From Saxidomus purpurata (taxonomy: Eukaryota; Mollusca; Bivalvia; Venerida; Veneridae), in the NCBI GenBank assembly GCA_022818135.1, contig JAFMSR010000017.1, forward strand, positions 5,838,167 to 5,902,166: 64,000 nt of DNA, written 5' to 3'. A model generated the notes under the pieces. It made no database searches, was not told the DNA's origin, and saw nothing but the letters and a program-made list of their open reading frames with translations. The position numbers and the translations under genes are program-made. This document shows positions 35,526 through 47,452 of the stretch, one piece after another (positions within the stretch are counted from its first letter, which is position 1; every line of letters begins with the position of its first letter).

Positions 35526-36305
35526 CTGATTAATCCATAGGAATCTCTAATATTATCATTGTTTAATGAGGTTCTCTACACCCGCTCAGTCAATGCTAAA
35601 TGTAAACATAAACACAAGGAATGAAATGTCATTTTTCTGGGTCAAGCCTAAAATCATTATTTACGGCAAAACATTCAAGATTGGAAACAAAATGGGCTCT
35701 AGAACAGTTATAATGAATGAAAATGTCAATATTTAATCGTTGCCATAATAATGTTTCAGTTATATTTTAAGGACATTTACAGATCCTATCGGTGTCCAAG
35801 TCTCCATGTTTGTTGTTGTTGTAGCTAAAAAAACTCAGACCGCAGTGAATATTATCACTAACTTCATGAATAATTTCTATTTATGTATGAAGCGGCATAA
35901 TTTATGTATAATAAAATCTGATCAATACATTTTAATATTAAATTTATTTTTTCCCAGGTTTATATTGATGTAGTCGCAGGTAGTGATAATTCACTGCGGT
36001 CTCAATAATTTTTTCGCTACAACAACAACAAACACGACATGGAGACTCGGACATCTGTAAATGTCCTTAAAATATAACTGAAACACATGGCAAGGATTAA
36101 ATATTGACATTTTCATTAATTATAATCGTTCTAGAGCCCATTTTGTTTCAAGTCTTGATCGTTTTGCATGGAATAGGGCATTTGGGCTTGACCTAGAAAA
36201 ATGACATTTCATTCCTGGTGTTTTTGTTTACATTTAGCACTGACCGAAAGGATGCCAAAACCTCATAAAATATTGATAATATTTCAGATTCCTGTGATTA
36301 ATCGG
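35526..36305. mobile_element. long foldback element, arms about 330 bp
   Basis: The left arm (about 35526-35870) is inverted at about 35965-36305. Matching blocks include AAATGACATTTCATTCC/GGAATGAAATGTCATTT, AGCCCATTTTG/CAAAATGGGCT, AAGGACATTTACAG/CTGTAAATGTCCTT and CTACAACAACAACAAAC/GTTTGTTGTTGTTGTAG. A spacer of about 95 AT-rich bases separates them. No ORF is present. Differences between arms show that it is not recent. Confidence 0.85.
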
Positions 36306-37662
36306 ACAGAAACGGAACCTTTTTCTAAATAATTCTGCCAATATTGCAGATAGAAACACGAAATTTTCACACAATCAACTTCGGTCTCGGCTGTATGCAT
36401 CCGTATACTTTCTGGAGGTCACAAAGTATGTTTTGTAGTTCAATTCGAGTAATACAATATTATAACGAGCCTAATTAATTTGGCGTTTCATTGTGATCAC
36501 CCCTTTCACAGATCTGATATTTTATAACTGTCACACCTGAACAACTATAAAATATCAGCCTGAAAAATCGGTTTGCCTTCGAAGTCGAAATAGTTAGACC
36601 ATACAATAACCAGTGAAACGTCCCAGAAATATGCAATGTCCATTCAATCATCCAGACATTTGTTTATTTGTGTAAAAAGTCTGTTATTTCATCAGATTTT
36701 TTTCTTTCTGTCATGCTCTATACAGCTAAAAGTAAACAACTGGCATTTCTGGAAAAAGCAACTGGTTACTATTTATAGTTTATAGCATTAATCCTGAACC
36801 AAGGTCCATCATGGTTGCATTGATTTAGGTCTTAATGTATTAAGTGTATTATGTAATGCTTTCAGTATGAATTTAACAAAAACCATGTACAGTAAACTCC
36901 CTGAAAACTGGACCCTGTCCGGACAAGTGGAAAAGTCCAGTATTCTGTGAGTTCCGGTTTTCAGGAAACTTATCAACAGATTAAAATTTGCTCAGAATCG
37001 GACTTCTTGACTGGCTCTTTTAATTGAAACAAAGAACATAAACAATGTTTAAGTAAACAACTATATATTTATTTTAGGACAGAAACCATACCCTATAAAA
37101 CAAAATCTAGCATCATGTTTTACTCAAACTTATTTTTTCATTTGTCATTTTGATACACCCAATGGTATGCAGAATGAAAAGACCTCAATTCATTAAGTAA
37201 ATACAAACCTTAGCAAATAAATCGGCGCAAATTGGATGCATAGTTACTAATAATGCTAATAATGTTTGTCTTAAAATATATAGAATAAATCTATAAAGTT
37301 GATATTAGATTTACGTAACCAGTTTTTTTTCTGGATTGTGTCCTTTATAAATATCAAATCAATTGAATAAATTGATGAGTAACTGTTGAATAAGTTTATA
37401 ACTACTATGTACTTAAGATTCAAGAAAGGGCTACATTTATCATGCATAAAGGGGCTTTGTGTGTATTGCTCAATATGAAAAGCATGTAAGCATAGATGTA
37501 TGCATTGCAGTTTAGTCACATAATTTGAAAAAAATGTGGATATCTTTTACAATAGACTTGAAATCACTGTAAACTATCACTGCTGGATTAAGATGGTAGG
37601 TCATGGGATGCCTGAACATGGCTAACAAAAGTGCGTTGTTTCGAAACTTCGGACGGATAGTG
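36306..37662. other. gene-free stretch with one transposon end
   Basis: 36530-36600 is a second copy of a motif found at 22.6 kb. TACAGTAAACTCCCTGAAAA at 36888 looks like the left end of another pogo-like element, but no partner end was found. No gene seen. Confidence 0.45.
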
Positions 37663-37676
37663 TCATATTAAATTTG

Positions 37677-37851
37677 TTGTGCCCCCGCTGTGCCTAATCT
37701 CTTTCTCACATAAACTACAAACAACAACAGTTCTAATGATTTGCCTAGCTGTTTTCGAGCTTTGCAGACGAAAATACTTCCAAGCATCGCTTTTTGTCGA
37801 CTTGTTGGGAAAGAGTTCGACATCCCAAGCAACGTCCATGGGCGCATCCAT
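37677..37851 (-). pseudogene. BED-type zinc finger fragment
   Basis: The minus-strand frame from an ATG at 37851 reads MDAPMDVAWDVELFPNKSTK, then SDAWKYFRLQ, VVVCSLCEKEIRHSGGTTNL and a stop. The aromatic WKYF, the C-x2-C pair and the SGGTTNL stretch are those of a BED zinc finger (ZBED proteins and hAT transposases). The histidine half of the finger is missing because the frame closes, and no splice donor is seen there. It binds DNA in complete relatives. It is probably a hAT-derived fragment or a broken first exon. Confidence 0.65.
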
Positions 37852-37979
37852 TTTGCAAGGGAAGTAATTCTAATGAACAGAATTGACACTATTAAAAGCC
37901 CGTTCCGTCTGTATTGGAAAAAACTGGTATGGCGAAAACGTATCGATTCGTATTGCATTGGGCGAAAAAAATTGCAATA

Positions 37980-38774
37980 CACGGCAACACCGTTATAACG
38001 TGGTAGTCGGGGTCCAAATGGTCAGACCGCGTTATAAGTGAGACTCTCTTTATAACGCAGTCTGATCATCGGCCGCTGTTTTCTTGCATAACGCATATAT
38101 AACGCGAGTACCCCACCCACCCAACTAAATTAAAGCATATTGATGTTTAGCATGCATCATGTTTTTATAAAATCGAGTGGTTAAATTGTAGAAAATAATG
38201 ATTCTATGTAAAATAAATTAGTTAATTAAACACGAAATTAAATATTTAAAAGAGAAATTCTTACGGAAATATTTGCTATTGGAAACGAAAGTACATTCAT
38301 TTTCCGAAAATGATGGCTAAAGTGAAAGTACTTTTTTTGTTGTTTTCGTTTTCAGAAAATGATAAGGTAAAAGACTGCTAAAATTTTAGCAGTTTTGTAA
38401 TTGATTTATTTAAGTTCAGGTAAGCCTGCAATCAAAGATTGGCAAACAAATATTAATTCACACGATTTACAAGTTATTGTTAAACAAACAAAGAGGTCAG
38501 CTTGTGAATATAACGGAGCCGTGAAAAATACCAGTAAGCCGTAATTGTTTTAACACTTCTTTGTTAATAGACGCTTGATACCGCGTAAGTGACAAAGATC
38601 AATTAACAACCTGCCATGTAGTTTATTTACGTTTTCGAACATTTGTTTTGTATAGGGACAATGCTATTCTGACAAATGATTTTGGTTGATCCCGAAATTT
38701 TTGGGAGCCAAGACCCAACCGCGTTATACCGGGATTTGGGTTATAACGGCGTGCATTATAACGGGGTTGCAGTG
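37980..38774. mobile_element. pogo/Tigger-like non-autonomous element, 795 bp
   Basis: Ends are CACGGCAACACCGTTATAAC and, reverse-complemented, CACTGCAACCCCGTTATAAT, flanked by TA on both sides. GTTATAACG/CGTTATAT motifs recur inside both ends. No transposase remains. It is a different family from the element at 26.6 kb. Confidence 0.75.
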
Positions 38775-39815
38775 TATATCGGTGTACTGGTGAATCGTTA
38801 CTCCACTATTCATGATCAAGGTTTTTATCTTCATAACACGTTGGATGAAAGGATACCTTTTTATCTACTTGCAAATCGAAATTGTCCAGATGATTGAACG
38901 TCTGGGTACCAGTAGACTTGCAAATCGAAATTGTCCAGATGATTGAACGTCTGGGTACCAGTAGACTACATTTTGTTTTTTTCCCTTCAAACACCGTATC
39001 TTGAAACCACTGTGCCAATGTTACTGAAAGTTAGCAGGGATTCTCCTTGAATAAAGCTCTCCCAAAGTTATTAAAAGAAATCTATTCCATCCAAAACTCT
39101 GGTTGCCATGGTAACAAATAGAAATCAAAGCACTGAAAGTACTGACAGGGCAGTTTTGTTGGCATGTGTAAATTAAGTTAGGCAAGCATTACTGAAATGT
39201 TCACACCAAGTGAGATACTGAAATGTTCATTCCGATGCATTAACATGTTCACTTAATGATTTTGTGAAATTTTCTTCAACAGCAAAGTGAGCTTTGAAAT
39301 GCCCAACTCAAAGAGACTAAACTGCTCAAGTTCAAGATGTTAAAATGTGAAGACAAAATGAAAGTAAATGCCAAGGAAATGAAAACTGATTTGCAATTCT
39401 AGCAAACTTGTGTTTAAAGATTAAATGTTATGCGACATCTTGATCAGTGTGGCACTTGACTGTGCCAACAAAAAGAATGCGGAAAGCGCCCACAGACAGG
39501 TACTCGGAAATGAAAAAACTCGTTGCCGCATCCCGCCCAATATTGGACATCAATTTTACTCGACATAATCTCTGGCGAGGGGGGGATTTAATGGGGGGGG
39601 GGGGACATTCTTTTCAGAGAGGTGAATGGGGCCTACTTTCGCCGAATATTTAACAAAAAAAAACCTGTAATGTGAAAAATCCCCCCCCCCACCCCTGAAA
39701 TCAATGGGGGATTTTCAAATGATTTGACACTTCTTACTTTTGATGTGTGCAGTTTCTTTGGAAACATGATTATACAGCTTTATATGTGTGGATGCTTTTC
39801 TTTTATATACTCTAT
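38775..39815. other. gene-free stretch
   Basis: 38868-38966 holds a 49-base direct duplication (ACTTGCAAATCGAAATTGTC and onward to GGGTACCAGTAG). 39575-39605 and 39680-39700 are G- and C-homopolymer tracts. 39000-39130 resembles one worn unit of a tandem-core repeat. No gene. Confidence 0.5.
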
Positions 39816-41015
39816 CAGTGAATAATCTAGCCCTGCGTCCTGCGTCATAGACGCACAAAAAATGAAAAGGACGCAAAGATTTGAAATATGTGCGTCCTTT
39901 AGGACGCAAGCACGTGAAAAGCGAGACTTGGGTATATGCTCGCGGCAGTTTGTATAAAAGAATATCGTCCACGAACTTGCGTTTCCTGCGAGTATTTAGA
40001 AGAATTTTCACATGAAATCGTTAAAAAATCGCGGCACTTCGCAGGTGTGAAATCGCGGTACTTAGAGTGGTGTTTCAGACAGCTAACAGGACATTAGAAT
40101 TATTTTCCGTGAAAATTTGTATACAGTAAACGTATTTTTTACTTTTGTACATTTATTAAATTCGAAAATATTTGCCGACCGACGTACATTTGTATAGCTT
40201 GATATTGCATAACCAAAATAAAACTTACTCATATTATACATTGTCTATTCCAAACTAGTTTTTATAATTCCAAAATAAACCTGTCAGAATATTCGGTCTT
40301 TTTAATGCCACGTGCTTCGCTTGGATCAAACGAAACTCGGCGTCGGCGTACGTGCTTTAATCTCGTAGCACCTGCGGCTTTATGAGTAAACGGAGTCGCT
40401 GTAGAAATTATTTTATTCGGCAAAGGTAATTCTTTAAAATAAATACATTGTAGAAGAAAATAGTTACTTAGAATAAATCGGCTTGAAGCGCCGCGATTTT
40501 GTTATAAACATAACGTTTATTTTAAATAAAGAATAGTTGGAACTTATAAATGTTAATTAAGTTAATTGAAAATACTTTTCGCATTCACAAATTATCAAAC
40601 GTTACTCAATCAGTGGTGTCACATAGCTCGAGATTGTTGACGTAGTTAGTTTGTCATCCTTTATGAATGTTTGTATTTTTCACACCTACCACGACATTCG
40701 CGAGTTACAAATGCTAATTGGAGAATAAACCTCGACTAATTACAGCAGATTTTTAACGGAAATAAATATTTTAAATCTACGTAAAAGGTGATTAACATTT
40801 TCAGTAACTCAATACTTTTAGAAACAATAATATTTTGAAAAAAAAAACAACAACATCAAAACGGCGATTCGTAACGAAAATAATTCGGCGGGGATGTCCG
40901 ATTCTATTTTCTGACTTTTTCGGAAAGGGACTCGTGGTTTCATAGCTGGGACTCATTGTTTTGAAAAATGTGCGTCCCAGGGACTCTTATAAATCAAAAC
41001 CTAGATTATTCACTG
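39816..41015. mobile_element. 1.2-kb DNA element with 6-bp target duplication
   Basis: Ends are a perfect inverted pair, CAGTGAATAATCTAG and CTAGATTATTCACTG. Direct CTCTAT copies flank it (39810-39815, 41016-41021). Subterminal GGACGCA/TGCGTCC motifs recur near both ends. The interior is CpG-richer around 40310-40400. No transposase is readable. The CAGTG start would suit hAT, but an 8-bp duplication would then be expected, so the superfamily is unsure. Confidence 0.8.
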
Positions 41016-42585
41016 CTCTATAGAAACTTTAAAAGTGTGGTTTAATTGGAATGCTCAAGACTGTCTTTGGCGAGAGATAATTTTGATAAAAGCATAGATT
41101 TATGACTCCGAGTTAGGTGTCATACTAAGTTTCTTTTATTTCTATTTTTAGGTCAAATGAAACAGGTATATCGGTAATTTGTACTTGCTTGTTGTGAGTA
41201 CAGCACTGTGAGGTTTACCCGTCGGTGAATGGACTCCTTCCATTGGAGCTTGATTATAGTGACACAGACATACAGATGTTGCAGGTAATGTGTAGTTGTA
41301 CCTGGTAGTTACTTTGACAACATAAACAAAAATAGATTAAGTAAACAAGGTAATTTGTGTATAAACTAGGAATGTCAGTGAATACCAAAACTGGTATTCG
41401 GATATTCGGTCAGCCTTCCGAACGAATATTCGGATATTAGGTCAATTCAGTTACAAAACTCTGGTATGTTTTTGATCAATTTATTGCATATTTTCGCGAC
41501 CTTATATTACTATTATGAATAGTTACTTACAGTTACCCTAGCCGTGCAAGTATTCTATTCAGAGAACTTACTTTTATATCTTCTAAATCAGAAATTTGGT
41601 GGCTGCATACAAGATTCAATCATAATGTCATAAAATTAGGATAAAATGCATTTTATGTATGTTGTTAATTATAGGAGCTAACTCTGTAAAGACTGTTGTA
41701 CTTTCGGTTTTGTTTTCTTCGTGACAAGAGGCATTATACCGATGATAAGCGTGTATTACTGACATTTATCATTTGCTGATTCCTAGAAACTTCAGTACCA
41801 GTACTTACCGAACTGCAGAAGTCTTATTTACTGAGAAGTGAACTAGACAGGGACGAAGATCATGTATTTGTTCTTTTCTTCATATTCATGTGACGAGCAT
41901 TTAGGCTATATTCTTATTCTTCTGCTTCCTGGGAAAATCATTTTCAACACTAATAGATCTGCAGGGGGCTTAATAATTGGTTTTAATTTAACAATATAGA
42001 TTCCTAAACTTAACTAGATATCAGTAAAGTCATACATTTCGAACATTTTACAAATATAAAACTGCTTTTTATAAGTAAACCGTCTTCCGTAGTGTAAATT
42101 ATAGACTTTGTAATTATTGAACTTCAAACCAGTGCATCCTTCATTATCAAAGATTGAGCAGACAAATGTTTGTTACAGGCGGCGCAATACAAAAAGGTAC
42201 TTTATATTTTTAATGACATGAATTAGTGCCTTTACATCTTGTTTCGGCCGAATTAAGACTTAAAAACACGTGCATAATAATTGCCCTTAATCTAAATACT
42301 TGTTCAACAATTCACACCTAGAAATTGAAACTATTAATTTGACCCCCTTGTCCAATTTAACCCTTCCTGGGAGTGGGGGGTGGGGGGGAAAGGCGGAAAG
42401 CACTTGATTTCACATAGACTTATATAGGGAAAACTTAAAAAAAAACCAAAAGGCTGACAGGCAGGTAATAGATATTTGAAATGTTACTTAGCATTATGTA
42501 GTGGACCTTTACAAATTATGTTAGAATCATGACCCCTTTTATTATAGCAAATGGTAGTCAGGTGAGCGATATAGGGCCATCATGG
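41016..42585. other. gene-free stretch with repeat remnants
   Basis: 41365-41450 (CAGTGAATACCAAAACTGGT, then repeated ATTCGGATATTCGG) looks like one end of another DNA element. 42330-42590 is a tandem-core repeat remnant ending TCAGGTGAGCGATATAGGGC. No gene. Confidence 0.5.
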
Positions 42586-42599
42586 CCCTCTTATTATTA

Positions 42600-42803
42600 T
42601 TATTAGGAAAGTATGGGGTGTTCCTTCGGCATAACGTATCGAGAGGCTCTCGGCAGTTTGATATGGTAGGACTCCCGTTAAACAACATTCTGGAACTGGA
42701 CAGATACCTCGTGAATGGTGTACATTTACGATTTGTACTACACAGAAACAGTTCCGAATTCTGTCTCTTAAGCAGCGAAGAAGATAAAGTAAAAAACTTA
42801 TAA
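42600..42803 (+). pseudogene. Polinton/Maverick-like capsid protein fragment
   Basis: The frame ending at 42803 carries about 65 residues with GSRQFDMVG, LELDRYLVNGVHLRF and SSEFCLL. These resemble the conserved region of the double-jelly-roll major capsid-type protein of Polintons, often annotated in invertebrate genomes as F54H12.2-like. The start codon belongs to a TTA-rich simple repeat and is not meaningful. Neither the rest of the protein nor neighbouring Polinton genes are seen, so it is an isolated relic. The assignment rests on remembered motif similarity. Confidence 0.55.
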
Positions 42804-43216
42804 ACTGTTCACAACAATTACTGAATTATTCCTGGTGCGCGTCTGTCACAGAAAAGTGTTGTTCCAGCTCCTTTAAAACTATTATTATTATTTTACAACA
42901 AGTCAAAAACTTGAAACTGTTTACGGCAATAACTGAATTATTCCTGGTGCGTGTTCATCTCTGTAAAAAGTGTTCATTCGTATGTTGTATGTATTTTAGC
43001 ACTCTAATATGTCCTAATAAAAAGTTTTCTCTACATATGTACATGTATATTTTACTTAGTCGCAGTGCTCTTCAACCGCAAACAGTGTGACTGATTCCAT
43101 CGAAGTTGTTGCAGCCTTTCTGCGTCTGGGGGACCTAGTCTGTTGGTAATTAATAGTACAAGAAGTAGATGACGACACTTCGGCTAACTGAATTGGTCGC
43201 TCTGTCAGCTTCTCCT

Positions 43217-44458
43217 TTACATGCCCAGTCTCAGCAGGACTATGCCAACCCCTACCCCTATCACTAAAACGAAACTGATGACAAGTCCCGAGGTCAGTTC
43301 AGCATGGCCACCTATCACTGAAAAATGAGAAAGAAAGGCTGAAATATTACGAAAGACCCATTAAATACTCGTACTAGTTATAGAAGCGATAATTATAATA
43401 TATTGTAAGGACAAAATAGTGATTGAACTACAACCATGTTTATTTACTCCGAAAAAAGCAGAATGTGAACATGTGCATATCTTTTTTTTCGTACACACTC
43501 GTCAACATCGACCTGGACTGAATAGAGCGCAGTTCTATTATTGTTTTATTTCCGCGTACAATCAAATTCTTGTAGTAGACTTCTGTTTGTTTGTTTTCAA
43601 CCCCTATTTAATAGCATAAGAACAAAATATGCCGTGTTAAGAGACCTACGAAACAGCAGCTTCGATAGTCTTTTGATACAAGTTATACATCGTAGCTGCA
43701 CGCGTCAAGTGACCGTACGTGAAAAAGTATCATATAAATTAAAACTTACCTATGATAGACTGCGCAGTGGTGGTGGTGATGGAAACTGTACTCAACGGAG
43801 AAGTAGTTGTGTTTGTTATCATTGTTGTGCTTTCAGTTGTTGTTGTAAATTGGTCATCATCATCATCATTGTCATCATCATTGTCATCATCAACTGGTAC
43901 CTCTGGTCGTCTGTCTCCTGGTGGTGTCTGCAATGACAACAGTAACAATTATGATTAATTTTAGTTATATATATTATTTTATATGATATGATCGCAATGT
44001 TATTAAAAAGCAGTGGTGCACGATTCAATCAATTCCGTCATGAATTATTTAGCCTTGTCGCACGAGCGCCCGTGTACTGAACGATAGAAGAAGTAAAAGT
44101 TTCATTGTACAAAATTACGTTTCATAACTAATGTCTATTCGCGAAAAAGAAACTTAATTTCCTTGTATAGAATATCGGCGCTAAACGCAAAAAGTATTTG
44201 AACATACCGGAAATTTAGTCGTTCTCGTAGATGTGGTAGAAGTACTGGTGCATTTCTCCTGGTTAAGAGTCACCTTCTGAGCACCAAATACAGACAGCAC
44301 TGTATCACAGTCCATCGTTGTCCTGTGTATGAGAACCTTCTCAACTGGCATCGGAACGGGAGATTTAACACCTACAACGAACCCGGAACCCATACTCCGT
44401 ACAAGTTCAACTCCCGCGCACTCCGGTATAACAAGCGTAGTTGCTGCGTCTCTCGGCA
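43217..44458 (-). CDS. small mucin-like single-pass membrane protein (partial 5')
   Basis: Three exons on the minus strand: about 44458-44208, 43927-43750 and 43317-43217. Junctions fit exactly: donor CCG|GTATGT (phase 0) to acceptor TTGCAG|ACA; donor ATAG|GTAAGT (phase 1) to acceptor TTTTTCAG|TG. The first exon encodes a folded-looking part with two Cys (TTMDCDTVLSVFGAQKVTLN, then QEKC). The second gives an Asp-rich run (VDDDNDDDNDDDDDQF) and a Thr/Ser-rich, probably O-glycosylated stalk. The last encodes a hydrophobic helix (SGLVISFVLVIGVGVGIVLL) and a short RLGM tail. So it is probably a type I cell-surface protein with the stalk outside. No in-frame ATG with a signal peptide is visible upstream, so a 5' exon is missing from this model. 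I do not recognise the family. Confidence 0.65.
43847..43892. repeat. imperfect (CAT)n microsatellite in an exon
   Basis: CATCATCATCATCATTGTCA and its repeats encode, on the minus strand, the Asp/Asn run of the mucin-like membrane protein. Confidence 0.8.
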
Positions 44459-44459
44459 C

Positions 44460-45787
44460 TTCGTATAATTATCGCTTCCTTTTGACACATTGACAATCCA
44501 GAGAGAAAACCGAGCCATAAATGGCGAGAATGAAACTCGATAGGATAAGCATTTCTATTTATCTGATTCGCTGACGTTTTGTTTTTAAATGTGCGCTAAT
44601 TGGTGCTCGATTAAAATAAGTAAAGTTTAGACCACGTGACCATATAATTGATTGACAGATCCAATGTCGCTTGACCTATCATCAAAGAAAACCGCTGTAG
44701 CTGGACCAGGCAGACAATGCATCACAGGTTTGAGGTCTCCGTGATAACATCATAGCGGTCAGATTAAACGTAGAGGCAATGCTTAACACTGCTCAGGGTG
44801 TCTTGCAGGTGCAGTAATTACTTATAGAATATGGGCTGTTAGACGGAAAATACATTTCGTTATCAGTATTTTAATTAGTCAAAGTTGGTCAACGAGAGAA
44901 TGAATGAAAATGAAGAGAGAATGAATGAATGAAAAGACGACCGGGGGAATTATGCGGACTAAGGTTTCCCGTTCTTCTTCTTTTTCTGTTTTTTCTTGTT
45001 ATCATTATTATTTACAGGGTCATGCCGTTTTTTATTGTTTCGTCTTTCAAAGAGAACGGTAATTTATGCAAGCTGTTCAAGCAGTTCAAACGAAATGACA
45101 TACACAAAGAAATCAATTACACACTGAAACGCTTGTCTTTTACCCCGTTTCTCGAGTCTATGTAAAGACAACTTAGTAAAAATAATAACAATTTGGATGA
45201 CTTTGGTTGATATTTCAATCGACCACGGCAGTTGGACATAATGCGACTTTACTGCTCAATGATATGATTCCGGGTCAGCCTGTGCAGTGAGCGTGTGCTG
45301 ATCAAGATCAAAAGACGAACTTTCGCTCGTGATTGTCGGGTCTTGGCTAACAGCATAATAGTTATAAGAAAAGACAGTCGTTTTCGGATGAAAATGTAAT
45401 TTTTATTTTATAACATTCTTTAAATGAAGCAAAATGAATAGAGAAATTAAGTATACGGCGAAATGAATTAAATCTTTTCACTCTGCGAGAAAAAACACAC
45501 ACACAACACTCTAAATACACCTTTATTTTTAAACGTAAACATTTTCAGAGCGAAAAGCCACCAGAAGTACTGTAAGTGTCTGTTAACATTTTGTAGACAG
45601 TGTTTGCTTTGAATTATCGTCTATAGAAAATGCTACACCGAAATTACTTTCCACTCTTTTACGCCAGAATGTCCCGGTCTCGAAGACTGCTTTTAAAAAT
45701 GTGCACGTTCATTTTAAACTGAAAATGTCCGGTAAGTTCAAGTTTTCAGCGATTTTCAATAAAACCTCTTCAGGTACCCTGATGTAC
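44460..45787. other. gene-free stretch
   Basis: Possibly contains the missing first exon of the minus-strand membrane protein, but I could not place it. 44929-45165 is open on the plus strand without a recognised family. TTTATT at about 45400 and 45523 would be minus-strand polyadenylation signals for the ORF pair upstream. Confidence 0.45.
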
Positions 45788-46266
45788 TCAACTACTACAT
45801 GTACTACTAGTAGTACTGTGGGAATCATCAGCTTCCATTTCGGCTAACTCTGTGTCCGAAATGTCACTTCCCAAGGCATTTTCGTCCGGACACTTGTCCG
45901 TAAAAATCCCCTGGCCGTCTGGTAACCGGTCAGTCTCATTATCCGAGTCCATATCTGGGAACCTTTGGGTCACGAATACCCCCTCATCATCATCGACATC
46001 GGAGGTATCCGATTAACTCAACAAATAGTTAGTGTGCGCCGTAAACGGTGCATTGCAGGCAGTCTCGGTGATTCATCTTCATCAGTAGGGGACAGCACGC
46101 GCACCCTAGATCGTGCTGTCGGCATCCGCGGAGGTAAAGAACGCTCTTCTGGAAACGGTGAAGCCACAGGTGTGTTGTTTCTTCCGTCGGATGTCCGGGT
46201 TAGAGTTGCCTCGTTGGCCTCAAACAAGAGCGGGATCGCAGAAGTGAGATTAAGCATCGCCGCCAT
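45788..46266 (-). CDS. acidic Ser-rich low-complexity protein, two ORF pieces
   Basis: On the minus strand an ATG at 46266 (MAAMLNLTSAIPLLFEANEA) opens 82 codons that end in a basic stretch (PAMHRLRRTLTIC). The next piece, about 46010-45788 in another frame, reads SDTSDVDDDEGVFVTQRFPD and a long acidic, Ser/Thr-rich tail ending TTSSTCSS. The two join by a one-base shift near 46015, or by a tiny intron (a CTAAC..TTGTTGAG acceptor is possible). The surrounding DNA is CpG-richer than its neighbours, which suggests a real 5' end. The family is unknown; it could be a nuclear or transposon-encoded protein. Confidence 0.4.
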
Positions 46267-46669
46267 GCTAAGTTGTGTAGTTTAATGATTCCACTAACAA
46301 CGCCACCAGATGTCACTATCTGTAGCTCTGTGTTGTTGTCTAAACAAACAGTCCTTGGTGTCTGTCTGCACGCCATAATTTTGTAAAGATGGCAGTAGTT
46401 TTCTTTTCTTTTACTTAGCAGCTTTAAAAAACAATAATGCAATGCGGTGGCTGTGAAAATCTTTACGCTTAAAAACACAAAATGATAGCACGGTGCTATT
46501 AACCAATCCCCAATGGAATAAGCGGGTTTCAAAACGAAAAGGAAGCGGGAGAGCGGGGGGGGCGTTTCAATGTACGCGTGTGCGTTTTACTTGCGTCGTA
46601 ATAACGCTATGTGTCAATTTAGAACTTTTGTGATATAGTGCGATCAGTCTTGACTCTCCGGGATCATTA

Positions 46670-46864
46670 AGCTTCTGTTTTCAATTAGGAAGTGTATCCT
46701 TGTCCAGAAGCTTTTGTTTTCAATTAGGAAGTGTCTCCTAGTCCGAAAGCTTTTGTTTTCAATTAGGAAGTGTCTCCTAGTCCGAAAGCTTTTGTTTTCA
46801 ATTAGGAAGTGTCTCCTTGTCCGGAAGCTTTTGTTTTCAATTAGGAAGTGTCTCCTTGTCCAGA
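46670..46864. repeat. 39-bp tandem repeat, five copies
   Basis: Unit AAGCTTTTGTTTTCAATTAG followed by GAAGTGTCTCCTAGTCCGA, repeated five times with one or two changes per copy. It directly precedes the assembly gap. Confidence 0.9.
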
Positions 46865-46952
46865 ATTAGATATATTAATATGTTACGAGAGTGGATGATT
46901 ACTAATCATCGATAAATGTTGATAAAAGAATAGAGCCGGAGGTAAAGACAAA

Positions 46953-47452
46953 NNNNNNNNNNNNNNNNNNNNNNNNNNNNNNNNNNNNNNNNNNNNNNNN
47001 NNNNNNNNNNNNNNNNNNNNNNNNNNNNNNNNNNNNNNNNNNNNNNNNNNNNNNNNNNNNNNNNNNNNNNNNNNNNNNNNNNNNNNNNNNNNNNNNNNNN
47101 NNNNNNNNNNNNNNNNNNNNNNNNNNNNNNNNNNNNNNNNNNNNNNNNNNNNNNNNNNNNNNNNNNNNNNNNNNNNNNNNNNNNNNNNNNNNNNNNNNNN
47201 NNNNNNNNNNNNNNNNNNNNNNNNNNNNNNNNNNNNNNNNNNNNNNNNNNNNNNNNNNNNNNNNNNNNNNNNNNNNNNNNNNNNNNNNNNNNNNNNNNNN
47301 NNNNNNNNNNNNNNNNNNNNNNNNNNNNNNNNNNNNNNNNNNNNNNNNNNNNNNNNNNNNNNNNNNNNNNNNNNNNNNNNNNNNNNNNNNNNNNNNNNNN
47401 NNNNNNNNNNNNNNNNNNNNNNNNNNNNNNNNNNNNNNNNNNNNNNNNNNNN
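46953..47452. other. assembly gap (500 N)
   Basis: Exactly 500 N, a placeholder length rather than a measured one. It is flanked by a 39-bp tandem repeat on the left and a 0.5-0.6-kb tandem exon array on the right, so the assembler probably failed in a repeat. Confidence 0.98.

Noticed and set aside
46018..46285. Plus-strand ORF opposite the acidic gene
   Set aside because: Antisense shadow; start context and CpG pattern fit the minus strand better.
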